Assembly: GCA_945890645.1 (NCBI GenBank)
Contig: CAMDCV010000015.1
Location: 1 to 64,000 of the forward strand
Source of the DNA: Akkermansia muciniphila
GTDB taxonomy: Bacteria; Verrucomicrobiota; Verrucomicrobiia; Verrucomicrobiales; Akkermansiaceae
DNA: 64,000 bases
Direction: 5' to 3'
Part shown: positions 38,822 to 46,076 of the stretch, piece after piece
How the letters are laid out: the number at the start of each line of letters is the position of its first letter
How positions within the stretch are numbered: position 1 is the first letter of the stretch
Translations under genes and position numbers: made by a program
The notes under the pieces: generated by a model
The model's input: only the letters and a program-made list of their open reading frames with translations
Databases searched by the model: none
Told to the model about the DNA's origin: nothing

Positions 38822-38842
38822 AGTTGTTAGTGATCAGTGGAT
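38822..38842. repeat. Three-unit 7-nt repeat (degenerate)
   Basis: AGTTGTT AGTGATC AGTGGAT in the leader of the leftward HTH gene starting at 38812. Confidence 0.6.
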
Positions 38843-38863
38843 TAGCGGAGGATAATGCGTGGC

Positions 38864-38888
38864 TTGACTGGGGTGCTAGGCTGGTGAA
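38864..38888 (+). promoter_or_regulatory. Compact promoter-like element, copy C
   Basis: TTGAC at 38864-38868, GGGGTGC region, then TAGGCT at 38877-38882, 6 nt before the ATG at 38889. TG-C-TAGGCT also reads as an extended -10. Confidence 0.55.
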
Positions 38889-39245
38889 ATGGCACGAAAG
38901 AAGCGGCTGTTTTATCCGAAGCGCGACGCTCTTGGGGAGAAGTTGGCCGTGGAGCAGGAGTATAGTGGTGAAGCTCTGCGTGCTTTTGAGGAGCTTCTAA
39001 GTAGCGAACAATGGCCCGCAACAAGCGAGCAAGCCGCGTTTTTACTCCGTGAACGCTTGCGATGGGCGGCGGCGGTGTGTGATCTTCTAGACAAGACCCC
39101 AAGATCAGTTGGTTGTTTAACCTTACGGCTTCCTGATAACTGCTGTCTGAAAGATAAGCTGATTTTTTTAACAGGGGACTTTTATGATGCCATTTCCTGT
39201 TTCCCAAAGAAATGGTGGGACGGCAGTTCATTTGAGGGGCATTAG
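38889..39245 (+). CDS. Small rightward phage protein, likely leaderless
   Basis: 118 residues. A basic start (MARKKRLFYPKRD) is followed by a helical body (EALRAFEELLSSEQW ... AAFLLRERLRWAAAVCDLL) and an aromatic C-terminus. It lies behind promoter-like element C. No family recognised; another candidate moron. Confidence 0.6.
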   Translation: MARKKRLFYPKRDALGEKLAVEQEYSGEALRAFEELLSSEQWPATSEQAAFLLRERLRWAAAVCDLLDKTPRSVGCLTLRLPDNCCLKDKLIFLTGDFYDAISCFPKKWWDGSSFEGH

Positions 39246-39355
39246 AGGTGAGGTGGTTTTTCATTGTGCCGGTGGGTGGTTTCTGATTTGGTTTTGCTTG
39301 CGTCTCTCGTTTCAGTAGCGGGTGACGGGGTGAAATTAGAACAAAATTAGAACCA

Positions 39356-39811
39356 ATGCAACAAAAAAAGGAAGATTTTAGATTTTTTTTAGAGCGCACT
39401 GATGACCTGGCTTACAAGTTGCGAATTACGTTGCGTGAGCTTGGCCCAGTGATCGGTATGTCGACAGCATCGCTCTTCGGCTATCGATCGGGAAAAATTC
39501 CTTTAAGCAGCAAGGCTTGGGGTAAATTGGAAGCTGCCGAAAAAAAGGCGGGGATAAACTCCGTCACGCATGACGGAGTTTCGGAAACTGACTCACGCGT
39601 GAGCGAGTTTCGACAGCCTCCTGAAACTCCTGTCACGCGTCAGGAGCTTTCCGAAATGAGTGCAAAGCTTGATCGGTTGACTGGCCTAGTGGAACAGCTC
39701 ATTGAGCAAAGGGCAGCGACGACGAGACAAGCCGAAGCAACATCATCGAGTTCCCCTGGAAGTACTTCCCAACGGAAGACGATGAAGACGACGCGTAAAA
39801 AATTGGCTTGA
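39356..39811 (+). CDS. Helix-turn-helix regulator, candidate phage repressor
   Basis: 151 residues. The N-terminal XRE-like HTH is seen in LRITLRELGPVIGMSTASLFGYRSGKIP (about residues 22-50). A coiled coil follows (ELSEMSAKLDRLTGLVEQLIEQ, ~97-120), then a Ser/Thr/Lys-rich tail; the coiled coil suggests a dimer or oligomer. The gene starts after a doubled TTAGAAC (39337-39353). Three palindromes lie within its own linker-coding region and a fourth just after its stop. Between the divergent leftward and rightward blocks, it is the best candidate for the lysogeny repressor. Confidence 0.65.
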   Translation: MQQKKEDFRFFLERTDDLAYKLRITLRELGPVIGMSTASLFGYRSGKIPLSSKAWGKLEAAEKKAGINSVTHDGVSETDSRVSEFRQPPETPVTRQELSEMSAKLDRLTGLVEQLIEQRAATTRQAEATSSSSPGSTSQRKTMKTTRKKLA

Positions 39812-39828
39812 TAGCGTCACGGGTGACG
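39556..39828. promoter_or_regulatory. Cluster of four CACG-centred palindromes (operator candidates)
   Basis: Palindromes centred at about 39568, 39597, 39636 and 39821. The first three share arms ending GAAACT...AGTTTC or CTCC...GGAG around TCACGCRTGA; the fourth is CGTCAC-gg-GTGACG. Three lie inside the regulator gene and one directly after it. Repetition of the same palindromic core is what protein-binding operators look like. Confidence 0.55.
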
Positions 39829-39867
39829 TTAGAAAGAGGGGAGATTTTCAGACATAAGAGATGAGCT

Positions 39868-40182
39868 ATGAGCGAAATCAGTGAGAAAACGTTAGAGGCG
39901 ATCGTGTTGATATTGCGTGCGGTCGAGCCGGAGTTAATCGATGCGGTGAAGAAGATTGTTAGAGAGAATGAGGGGGAGCCTGGCGGGAATGTTATGGGAG
40001 GCTCCGCACACGGGACGCTCAGGGGCGGGGTGAGTGGAGAGGAGGGGCAGCGGATTCTGATGGTGCTGCAGGCCTACTGTGAGTCAATGGGGGAGACTCA
40101 CCGGGTGCGAGGGGTTCAGATGAATTTTGTGGTTCATGAATGGCAGGGTTTTCTGGAAAGCCATAGAAGGAGTGAAGAATGA
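39868..40182 (+). CDS. Small phage protein downstream of the regulator
   Basis: 104 residues. A helical N-terminus (TLEAIVLILRAVEPELIDAVKKIV), a Gly-rich linker and a helical C-terminus. It lies 56 bp after the candidate repressor and after the fourth palindrome. Its 3' half overlaps a leftward frame (40019..40345) in antisense. Function unknown. Confidence 0.55.
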   Translation: MSEISEKTLEAIVLILRAVEPELIDAVKKIVRENEGEPGGNVMGGSAHGTLRGGVSGEEGQRILMVLQAYCESMGETHRVRGVQMNFVVHEWQGFLESHRRSEE

Positions 40183-40345
40183 CCCACTCCATGTGGGCTT
40201 CTATTTTCGCCTGGTATTCTGGTGCTACCTGATGCCACCATGCTTTAAAGCCGTTTCTCATCAAGAGGTGAATCATGATTCTTTGGACGGCTGCGTGGGC
40301 GTTCGATCTAGGTGTGCGGTCTAGGATGTATTCTGGATCTGGCAT
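40019..40345 (-). CDS. Small leftward phage protein, possibly leaderless
   Basis: 108 residues. The first ~60 residues (MPDPEYILDRTPRSNAHAAV ... HMEWVILHSFYGFPE) look like genuine protein; the Pro/Ser-rich remainder is antisense to 39868..40182 and less convincing. On the minus strand TGTTACGCT ends 6 nt before the ATG, the same geometry as the rightward promoter-like elements. Confidence 0.45.
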   Translation of the reverse strand: MPDPEYILDRTPRSNAHAAVQRIMIHLLMRNGFKAWWHQVAPEYQAKIEAHMEWVILHSFYGFPENPAIHEPQNSSEPLAPGESPPLTHSRPAAPSESAAPPLHSPRP

Positions 40346-40474
40346 GAGTGGAGCGTAACATGGACTTGTGTGTGGCTGTCACAGATGCGGCAGGAGCGGC
40401 ATAAAGTAGTGGGGAGAAAATCCGGTGCATTTTGGAATTGTGCCGGTTTGATGGATTGCTAGGATGCGGCGGTT

Positions 40475-41146
40475 ATGAAAAAGATATTGCTTTTGTCCGT
40501 GGCTTTTGTTTTTGTCACTGCGCCTCTGATGCTGGCTCAAGTGGATCCTTTCAAAAGCGATCCGTTGCCAGAAGGATTTGATCCATTTGATCCTGAGGGA
40601 AAGAAACAGGCAAAGAAGGCTCCTGCCAAAGAGTTCAAGGTTTCTCAGGCAAATTCTACTCCTGCAAACAAGAAACTTTTCTTGGAACTTTGGCAGGCCC
40701 TAACGAAACCGAGCCTTACAGAGAAGTCGGTAAAGATGACGTTCACGATCACGCAAGCAGTTGGGAAAGAAGCGGGTGGCATGCACCGCTATCTGTGCGG
40801 AGATCAGGCAGTGATTTTAAAAGATGGTGATTTGTTAGAGGATGCTAGTGTTACGGCATGGGTCAATCCGGCAGGCGTTTATGATTTCACGACGGTGCTC
40901 GGAGCTACAAGACGGGTGGCGCTGTATAAGGAGGCGGTGGCAATCGCTGATGAGAACGCACCGACTCAGGAAGAGTTTGTGGCGATGCTGAAAAACGGTC
41001 AGACTTTCAAAGTGCTGACGATTAACTCCAAAGGTTGCCCGAAGTGTTTCGGTGATGGGGAGTTGGGAGCGATGTCTAAAAATGCCCCATGCCAAGATTG
41101 CGGCGGCAGTGGTGAAGCGGTAGTGAACTGGCTGCTCAAGTGGTGA
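40475..41146 (+). CDS. Secreted protein with DnaJ-type zinc motif (candidate lysogenic-conversion gene)
   Basis: 223 residues. Signal peptide at residues 1-21 (cleavage near LMLAQ). The C-terminus carries CPKCFGDGELG and CQDCGGSGE, two halves of a CxxCxGxG-type zinc centre as in DnaJ-like chaperones. Behind TGC-TAGGAT (40460-40465) and followed by a strong terminator, it is an independent transcription unit inside the control region. An exported protein here suggests expression from the prophage. Function unknown. Confidence 0.7.
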   Translation: MKKILLLSVAFVFVTAPLMLAQVDPFKSDPLPEGFDPFDPEGKKQAKKAPAKEFKVSQANSTPANKKLFLELWQALTKPSLTEKSVKMTFTITQAVGKEAGGMHRYLCGDQAVILKDGDLLEDASVTAWVNPAGVYDFTTVLGATRRVALYKEAVAIADENAPTQEEFVAMLKNGQTFKVLTINSKGCPKCFGDGELGAMSKNAPCQDCGGSGEAVVNWLLKW

Positions 41147-41148
41147 AT

Positions 41149-41169
41149 ACACTGGCAAGACGCCAGTGT
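41149..41169. repeat. Short palindrome, REP-like (AGACGCC type), copy 1
   Basis: ACACTGGC ... GCCAGTGT with AAGAC in the loop, followed by TCC. Shares the layout (stem, A-GAC loop, TCC) with copy 2 at 41260. Confidence 0.5.
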
Positions 41170-41181
41170 TCCTTTCCTGAA

Positions 41182-41209
41182 AAGCCTCGGCGATTGCCGG
41201 GGCTTTTTT
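41182..41209 (+). terminator. Rho-independent terminator
   Basis: AAGCCTCGGC-gatt-GCCGGGGCTT forms a 10-bp stem (one G-U pair) followed by T6. It insulates the secreted-protein gene from the late region. Confidence 0.9.
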
Positions 41210-41259
41210 GTTAGTATGTTGATGATGGGAATGGGCCTCTGTGGTGGGGAGTGCCGTGC

Positions 41260-41278
41260 AGCCGCCGAGACGGCGGCT
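41260..41278. repeat. Short palindrome, REP-like (AGACGGC type), copy 2
   Basis: AGCCGCCG-aga-CGGCGGCT, then CTCC and a T5 run at 41286-41290, so it may also terminate transcription. Confidence 0.5.
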
Positions 41279-41321
41279 CTCCCTGTTTTTCTGTTAGAGA
41301 GTGGTGTGCTAGAATAACGGC

Positions 41322-41606
41322 ATGCAGCAGGAACAGATGACTTTGATGATCTGGGAAACGACGCGCGGTCCTAAGATCGAGGCGCGTAAGCCGGTGTTCA
41401 CTCTTAGTGTCACGAAGGCTGCGAAGATTTTAGGCATCTCGAAAGATGTGGTGCAACGGCTTTGCAAAGCGGGAATCCTCCGCTGCAGCAAGCCGGGCGG
41501 CTGGCGTGAGCGCCGTGATGGCAAGCCGACGAATGCGAAGTATGTGCTCTGTGCTGAATCGGTCTTGAGCTATAAGAAGGCAATCACGGTGGAAGGAGAG
41601 TTTTGA
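41322..41606 (+). CDS. MerR/excisionase-type DNA-binding protein
   Basis: 94 residues with a winged helix of the MerR/excisionase class: FTLSVTKAAKILGISKDVVQ (residues ~26-45), then RLCKAGILRCSKPGGWRERR. An extended -10 (TGC-TAGAAT, hexamer 41310-41315) ends 6 nt before the ATG. The first rightward gene before the lysis genes, it is a candidate activator of late genes (the role of Mu Mor/C), although not homologous to them as far as I can see. Confidence 0.7.
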   Translation: MQQEQMTLMIWETTRGPKIEARKPVFTLSVTKAAKILGISKDVVQRLCKAGILRCSKPGGWRERRDGKPTNAKYVLCAESVLSYKKAITVEGEF

Positions 41607-41642
41607 AAAGCTGCAAAGCGGAAACTCTGAAAAGCTGAAAGG
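41603..41642. repeat. Five-unit 8-nt tandem repeat (CTGAAANN)
   Basis: TTGAAAAG CTGCAAAG CGGAAACT CTGAAAAG CTGAAAGG; 40 bp. The stop codon TGA of the MerR-like gene (41604-41606) is inside the first unit. Confidence 0.75.
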
Positions 41643-41825
41643 GAGAAGCGGAATGAATTCGCGCACCATTTTGCGGCTGATGCTGTGTGTGTGAGGGCGT
41701 GTGATTTACATGTGGCATTGTGGAGTTCCTCGCAGGTCGTGATGCCTGCAACAAGTCGCCGGTGGGGTGGTTTTTTAGGTTTTTCCACTTCACCGGCGCA
41801 TCTAACGCAAACACACAAACACATT

Positions 41826-42251
41826 ATGAAAGATACAATTATCTCGTTGGTTCGTCATGCGCTTACAGCGCTGGTCTCGGTTGGTGCATTACTCTCGTCA
41901 CGCGGCATGATCGCTGCTGAGGATGTGGAAGCGGTGAACGCTAGTGGCGTAACGATCCGTGATGCTGCGCTCGTCATCATAATGGCAGTGATCACGCGGT
42001 TGCTCATGAAGTTCGGTGGAAAGCTTTTTTCTGGTGATAGTGTAAGTGATAGCAAGGACAAGGGTTTGAATACATTGCTCTTGTTCTTGGGGATGGCAGG
42101 TTTGTTTATGGGCCTGCCATCCTGTACTCCGCAGCAGATGGAGGCGGTGAAGGCAGTGCCGATCAAGGCGTGCTACGCGGATCCAAAAGGCAACAAGGTT
42201 TGCTACAGCTCGCAGGATGGCATCGAGGTTGAAGTAACCGGTGCCAAGTAA
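41826..42251 (+). CDS. Holin-like membrane protein with C-terminal lipobox-like segment
   Basis: 141 residues from the ATG at 41826; the in-frame extension upstream looks non-coding. Hydrophobic segments lie at about residues 8-25, 48-63 and 85-102. The third ends in LPSCTPQQ, a lipobox-like sequence, and is followed by a ~45-residue hydrophilic tail with two Cys. The N-terminal half looks like a small holin and the C-terminal half like a short outer-membrane spanin lipoprotein, possibly fused. The endolysin gene follows, supporting a lysis role. Confidence 0.6.
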   Translation: MKDTIISLVRHALTALVSVGALLSSRGMIAAEDVEAVNASGVTIRDAALVIIMAVITRLLMKFGGKLFSGDSVSDSKDKGLNTLLLFLGMAGLFMGLPSCTPQQMEAVKAVPIKACYADPKGNKVCYSSQDGIEVEVTGAK

Positions 42252-42322
42252 ATTTCCCGTAGACGGAATACCATGCGCGAAAAGTGGATGATACGCGTGA
42301 GCCACAGCTTTTGATTTTTAAC

Positions 42323-42347
42323 CACAGATTGCACGGATTGCACGGAT
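42323..42347. repeat. 9-nt repeat (CACGGATTG) abutting the endolysin start
   Basis: CACAGATTG CACGGATTG CACGGAT, ending directly at the ATG at 42348, so it forms the whole translation leader. Confidence 0.75.
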
Positions 42348-42872
42348 ATGAATAAGGAAATTTTGGTATTGCAGACTGGATTGCAGCGCGATGGATTGTA
42401 TCGCGGCGTGATCGATGGCGAGTTCGGTCCGCTGACTCTTGCAGCAGTCATGCAGCGTGCTGGTGCTGGCTGCCCTGCGTATCTTCGGATCGCCGCTGCG
42501 GAGATGGGCGTATCTGAAATCTATGGTGAGCGTGATAATCCGCGGATCATTGCCTATCACGCGAAGACTACTCTAAAGGCGCAGGCCGATGGAGTTCCGT
42601 GGTGTGCTTCGTTCGTTAATTGGTGCATGGCGCAGGTGAGCATCAAAGGCACTAACAGTGCCGGTGCAATCTCTTTTGCTACTTGGGGTGTGCTAGGCAC
42701 TGGCTCTGTGGGTGACGTGTATGTGATGAGTCGCCCGGGCGGTAATCACGTGGCATTTGTGGTTCACATGACCAAGACGCATGTGTGGCTGCTAGGTGGC
42801 AACCAGGGCAATAAGGTTTCGATCAAGTGCATGACTCGGTCGAGAGAAAAATCTATCCGCCGCGCAAAATGA
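42348..42872 (+). CDS. Phage endolysin (peptidoglycan-binding plus CHAP/NlpC-like domain)
   Basis: 174 residues. Residues 1-40 are a compact peptidoglycan-binding repeat (LQRDGLYRGVIDGEFGPLT). The catalytic part resembles the TIGR02594-type phage lysin: AAAEMGV ... IIAYH, nucleophile C86 in VPWCASFVNW and H134 in GGNHVAFV. It degrades peptidoglycan at lysis once the holin opens the membrane. Coupled by ATGA to the next gene. Confidence 0.87.
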   Translation: MNKEILVLQTGLQRDGLYRGVIDGEFGPLTLAAVMQRAGAGCPAYLRIAAAEMGVSEIYGERDNPRIIAYHAKTTLKAQADGVPWCASFVNWCMAQVSIKGTNSAGAISFATWGVLGTGSVGDVYVMSRPGGNHVAFVVHMTKTHVWLLGGNQGNKVSIKCMTRSREKSIRRAK

Positions 42873-43078
42873 ACGAGGCTGAACATCTTTGGGAGTTGCT
42901 TTGTGAAGCTCCGGATCCGGTGGCGAATTTGACGGCACTTTCGAAACATGAGCTGGTGCTGCTATCGAATCACATTGGACATGTGATTAAGCGCAACGGT
43001 GGTGCGGAAACTGGTGTGCCAGGGCTTTGTAAAGGGCTAGTAGAGCTAGAAGCGGCTACAAGATTTCTGAAGATTTAA
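42869..43078 (+). CDS. Small phage protein (69 aa)
   Basis: The start at 42869 overlaps the endolysin stop (ATGA); an in-frame ATG at 42827 would lie inside the endolysin gene. Predicted all-helical (NEAEHLWELLCEAPDPVANL ... SKHELVLLSNHIGHVIKR). No family recognised; in the lysis cluster by position. Confidence 0.6.
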   Translation: MNEAEHLWELLCEAPDPVANLTALSKHELVLLSNHIGHVIKRNGGAETGVPGLCKGLVELEAATRFLKI

Positions 43079-43082
43079 TTTT

Positions 43083-43523
43083 ATGATGATCCTATTGATG
43101 CAGATGATGTTGGCTGAGACGGTGCAAACGCACGGGACTCAGGGGGAGGTGTCGAACATCACGACCGGTGCAATCTCAGCTGTTGCGACGGCGATCGTGA
43201 CCGTGCTGGTGATGTACTTCCGCACAAAGGCCAAGGTGACGGTGGATGGCGAGGTTAATCTGAAGGATTCCGCATCACGGCCGCGCAAGCAAGAAGTGTC
43301 CTGGACTGAGGTTCGCGATCTGAAGGACCGCATGACACACATGGAGCGGAAGATGGACGAAATGAAGATTTCTCAAAGCGACCAATTCCGCACCTTGCTG
43401 ACCGGAGCATTTGAACGTGAACAGCGGCTATCTGACAAAATTGAAAATTGTGTGAAGCCGGTGCATGCCAGGATTGATGACATTTTCAAAGCTCTAGGAG
43501 TCTCCAAAACAAAGGAGAAATAA
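43083..43523 (+). CDS. Membrane-anchored coiled-coil protein of the lysis/packaging region
   Basis: 146 residues. One transmembrane helix (about residues 28-47, ISAVATAIVTVLVMYF) precedes a basic linker and a long coiled coil (WTEVRDLKDRMTHMERKMDEM ..., ~75-130). Topology and place recall inner-membrane spanins or the DUF2730 protein of Mu-like phages. Exact role uncertain. Confidence 0.65.
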   Translation: MMILLMQMMLAETVQTHGTQGEVSNITTGAISAVATAIVTVLVMYFRTKAKVTVDGEVNLKDSASRPRKQEVSWTEVRDLKDRMTHMERKMDEMKISQSDQFRTLLTGAFEREQRLSDKIENCVKPVHARIDDIFKALGVSKTKEK

Positions 43524-43526
43524 TTT

Positions 43527-43787
43527 ATGGATCCATTCCGCAAAAAGAAAGCGAGACGCGCATTATTAGAGGCACTCGAAATGGCAGACGGCTATCCGCT
43601 CGCTGATTCCGTGCTGCGAAACTATCTGCAAGACCTGGTGAAGCCACCGATGAAGGATACGGAGTGGAAGGATCTGATCGCCGATGCGTTGCAGAATGAT
43701 CTCATCGTGCAGGTGCCGAACAAGCTCGATGATGAGCTGGTGCAGTATGCTATCACCGAACGCGGGCAATCCGTGAAGCGCAACTGA
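43527..43787 (+). CDS. Small winged-helix protein before terminase
   Basis: 86 residues (ARRALLEALEMADGYPLADSVL ... WKDLIADALQNDLIVQ ... YAITERGQSV), a typical wHTH layout. A GGAG box lies 9-12 nt upstream of the ATG. In Mu-like phages the gene before the small terminase is often of this type, perhaps helping packaging-site recognition. Its stop is 1 bp before the next ATG. Confidence 0.68.
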   Translation: MDPFRKKKARRALLEALEMADGYPLADSVLRNYLQDLVKPPMKDTEWKDLIADALQNDLIVQVPNKLDDELVQYAITERGQSVKRN

Positions 43788-43788
43788 T

Positions 43789-44346
43789 ATGAACGACAAA
43801 GAAGTCAGAGCAGATGCCAAGCTGAAGAACCTCTCGCAGGAGATGCTTGATGTTCTGTGGCGGTACCGCAATCCGGAGGACGATGGCGAGAAGCTGACTT
43901 TGGAAGCGGTGCTTGTGGAGCTGAAAAATACTCAAGGCATTGAAGTTAGCCTCTCGACGTTATCAGAATTTTACAAGTGGTTGCGCTTCAAGCGGCGGAT
44001 GGAGAGCGGACGCCGCGTCACGGATCAGGTGATGGAGGAAATGCGCAAGGATCCTAGTATGACAGTGGATCGGATGAATGAGGCGGCTCATTTTGTTTTC
44101 ACGCATGCGACTCTTGATGATGATGATCCTCAAACTTACATCGCACTCACGAAGCTGAAACTAGAGGCGGAAAAGGTTAGGAACGATGCACGCAAGATCA
44201 AGTTGTTGGAAGATAAGGCGCGGGCCTTTGACCAGGCACAGGAGAAGATCAAACAGCTGCGTGATGCGAAGGGCAGCGTGGATGAGACGGCACAACGCAA
44301 TGCGATCCTGGACAAGGTAGATGAAATTTTCGGAATTAAAAAATAA
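43789..44346 (+). CDS. Small terminase subunit, Mu gp27-like (DUF3486 type)
   Basis: 185 residues. Overall layout fits DUF3486: a helical N-terminal recognition domain (LSQEMLDVLWRYRNP ... LSTLSEFYKWLRFKRR) and a long C-terminal coiled coil (LEAEKVRNDARKIKLLEDKA). Binds the phage end and presents DNA to the large subunit. Stop and next start overlap by one base (TAATG). Confidence 0.78.
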   Translation: MNDKEVRADAKLKNLSQEMLDVLWRYRNPEDDGEKLTLEAVLVELKNTQGIEVSLSTLSEFYKWLRFKRRMESGRRVTDQVMEEMRKDPSMTVDRMNEAAHFVFTHATLDDDDPQTYIALTKLKLEAEKVRNDARKIKLLEDKARAFDQAQEKIKQLRDAKGSVDETAQRNAILDKVDEIFGIKK

Positions 44347-45902
44347 TGGCTGCCATCCTTCCATCACTGAACATCGACTCTGACGCGCTGATCTCGCGGT
44401 ATTTCCTGCCGTATCAGATGCTTTGGATCGCGGATGATTCCAAGATGCGCCTGGCAGAAAAGAGCGTGCGTATCGGGTGGACCTTTGCGGATGCGTTTAA
44501 GAATGTGCGCAAGCGTTTGCGCCATCCGGATCGTGACTATCTGTTCGCGACAAAGGACCAGCAATCGGCCATCGAGTATCTTTCCACCTGCGAGAAGTTT
44601 GCCGACACGTTTGACTTTGCCAAGAGCATCATCAGCCGTGGTGAAGATGTGCTCATCAATCGGGGCAAGGACGATAAGGGGAACTCTTTCACGGAAGAGG
44701 TAAAATTTGGGTATATCAAATTCGACAATGGATCGCGGATCATCGCCTTCAGCTCAAACCCTTATGCGATGGCCGTGTTCGGTGGCGATGTGGGCCTTGA
44801 TGAGTTTGCCAAACATCCGCAGGCAGAGAAGCTGTGGGAGACTGCGCAAGGCCGTAGCACATGGGGCTATGATCTCGGTGTATGGTCCGCGCACGATGGC
44901 AATGATACGCTGTTCTATCAGTTCGCTCGCGAAGCCGCTGAAGGCAAGGGCGACTGGAGTCACTACAAAGTGACGATGCAAGATGCTGTGGACATGGGTC
45001 TTGTAGAAAAGATCAATGAGACGCGCGGCACGAACATGACACGCGAAGCGTTTATCCAGGACTGTAGGAACCGTGCCCGCCTGGAGGAAGTGTATGATCA
45101 AGCTTATGACTGTAAGCCGGTGGGCGGCACTGCTACGATTGTGAGCTGGTCCACGCTGAGCGCATGCCGCCAAGACTACGAGATGGAGCGCGTGCACATG
45201 GAAGCAAAAACGGTGCGTGAGACTTTCGGCAACTTTGACCAGGCGAAAAAGAATCAGCGCGAGGCGCAGATCGAGGCCTACATTCTCTCTGCGTTTCCTG
45301 AGCTGTTTGCCATGACCGAGCATTTCCGTCTTGGATTCGACGTGGCGGCCAGTGGCCAGGGCGACTTGGCATCCGTGTATGTCGCGCCTAAGAAGAATGG
45401 TCAGTTGAAACTGGCAGGGCTTTTCACATGCCGCACGGATGACTGGCATGTAATCAAGATAGTGGTGCGGACATTTATGAAGCACCTGCCTGCTGTGCTG
45501 GGTTGCGGTGATGAAACGGGACTGGGCAGACAGATTTGTTGGGAGTTAGCTGCGGAATTCAGTGGTCGATTCGAAGGAATCAATTTCTCTTCCTCAAAGA
45601 CTGACATGGGAGTGGCCTTGATGTTCGCGCTGAACGAGCAGTCGTTCATCATCCCGGATGACAATGATGACATTGCCCAGGACTTTTACTCGATCCGCAA
45701 GAACTGGACCGGGGGCAAGTGGGTGTTTTCTGCAGGGCAGAATATTTTGAATGAAGCGAGCCATGCGGACATCGCCTGGTCGGGGGCACTTGCCTTGCGT
45801 GCCGATAGCATGACGGGCGGTGTGGTGTCCGTTGACACGGATCTGGGGGATAGCGAATACGAGGATGAAATCTATACCGGAGGGAGGCTTTATGCAGGGT
45901 AG
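44346..45902 (+). CDS. Large terminase subunit, Mu gp28-like
   Basis: 518 residues. The N-terminal ATPase begins YFLPYQMLWIADDSKMRLAEKS, typical of gp28-like terminases, with an atypical Walker A (EKSVRIGWTF) and an acidic Walker B-like FGGDVGLDEFA. The C-terminal RNase H-like nuclease shows its first Asp in LGFDVAASGQGDLASVY (~residues 328-344). It pumps DNA into the prohead and cuts it; in Mu-type phages it cuts host DNA flanking the right end. Directly coupled to the small subunit. Confidence 0.88.
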   Translation: MAAILPSLNIDSDALISRYFLPYQMLWIADDSKMRLAEKSVRIGWTFADAFKNVRKRLRHPDRDYLFATKDQQSAIEYLSTCEKFADTFDFAKSIISRGEDVLINRGKDDKGNSFTEEVKFGYIKFDNGSRIIAFSSNPYAMAVFGGDVGLDEFAKHPQAEKLWETAQGRSTWGYDLGVWSAHDGNDTLFYQFAREAAEGKGDWSHYKVTMQDAVDMGLVEKINETRGTNMTREAFIQDCRNRARLEEVYDQAYDCKPVGGTATIVSWSTLSACRQDYEMERVHMEAKTVRETFGNFDQAKKNQREAQIEAYILSAFPELFAMTEHFRLGFDVAASGQGDLASVYVAPKKNGQLKLAGLFTCRTDDWHVIKIVVRTFMKHLPAVLGCGDETGLGRQICWELAAEFSGRFEGINFSSSKTDMGVALMFALNEQSFIIPDDNDDIAQDFYSIRKNWTGGKWVFSAGQNILNEASHADIAWSGALALRADSMTGGVVSVDTDLGDSEYEDEIYTGGRLYAG

Positions 45903-46038
45903 GAAAAAGGGCCTCAAATCGGCGATTTGCGGGGGGGGTGGGGTAAAACCGCTCCGATCACGCTCCTATGGCCCTGAAAATCGATTTGCAACGGTTTTGC
46001 AATGGGGTTGTGCGCCTCTGGAAAGGCTTTGGGAGACG

Positions 46039-46070
46039 CTGAAAAGCGGAAAATCTGAAAAACTGAAATT
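46039..46070. repeat. Four-unit 8-nt tandem repeat (CTGAAANN)
   Basis: CTGAAAAG CGGAAAAT CTGAAAAA CTGAAATT just before the portal gene start at 46077. Confidence 0.75.
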
Positions 46071-46076
46071 TTGACT

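Noticed and set aside
44754-45485. 243-codon frame antisense to the large terminase
   Set aside because: Covers the conserved ATPase/nuclease region and shows His/Arg/Leu-rich shadow composition.
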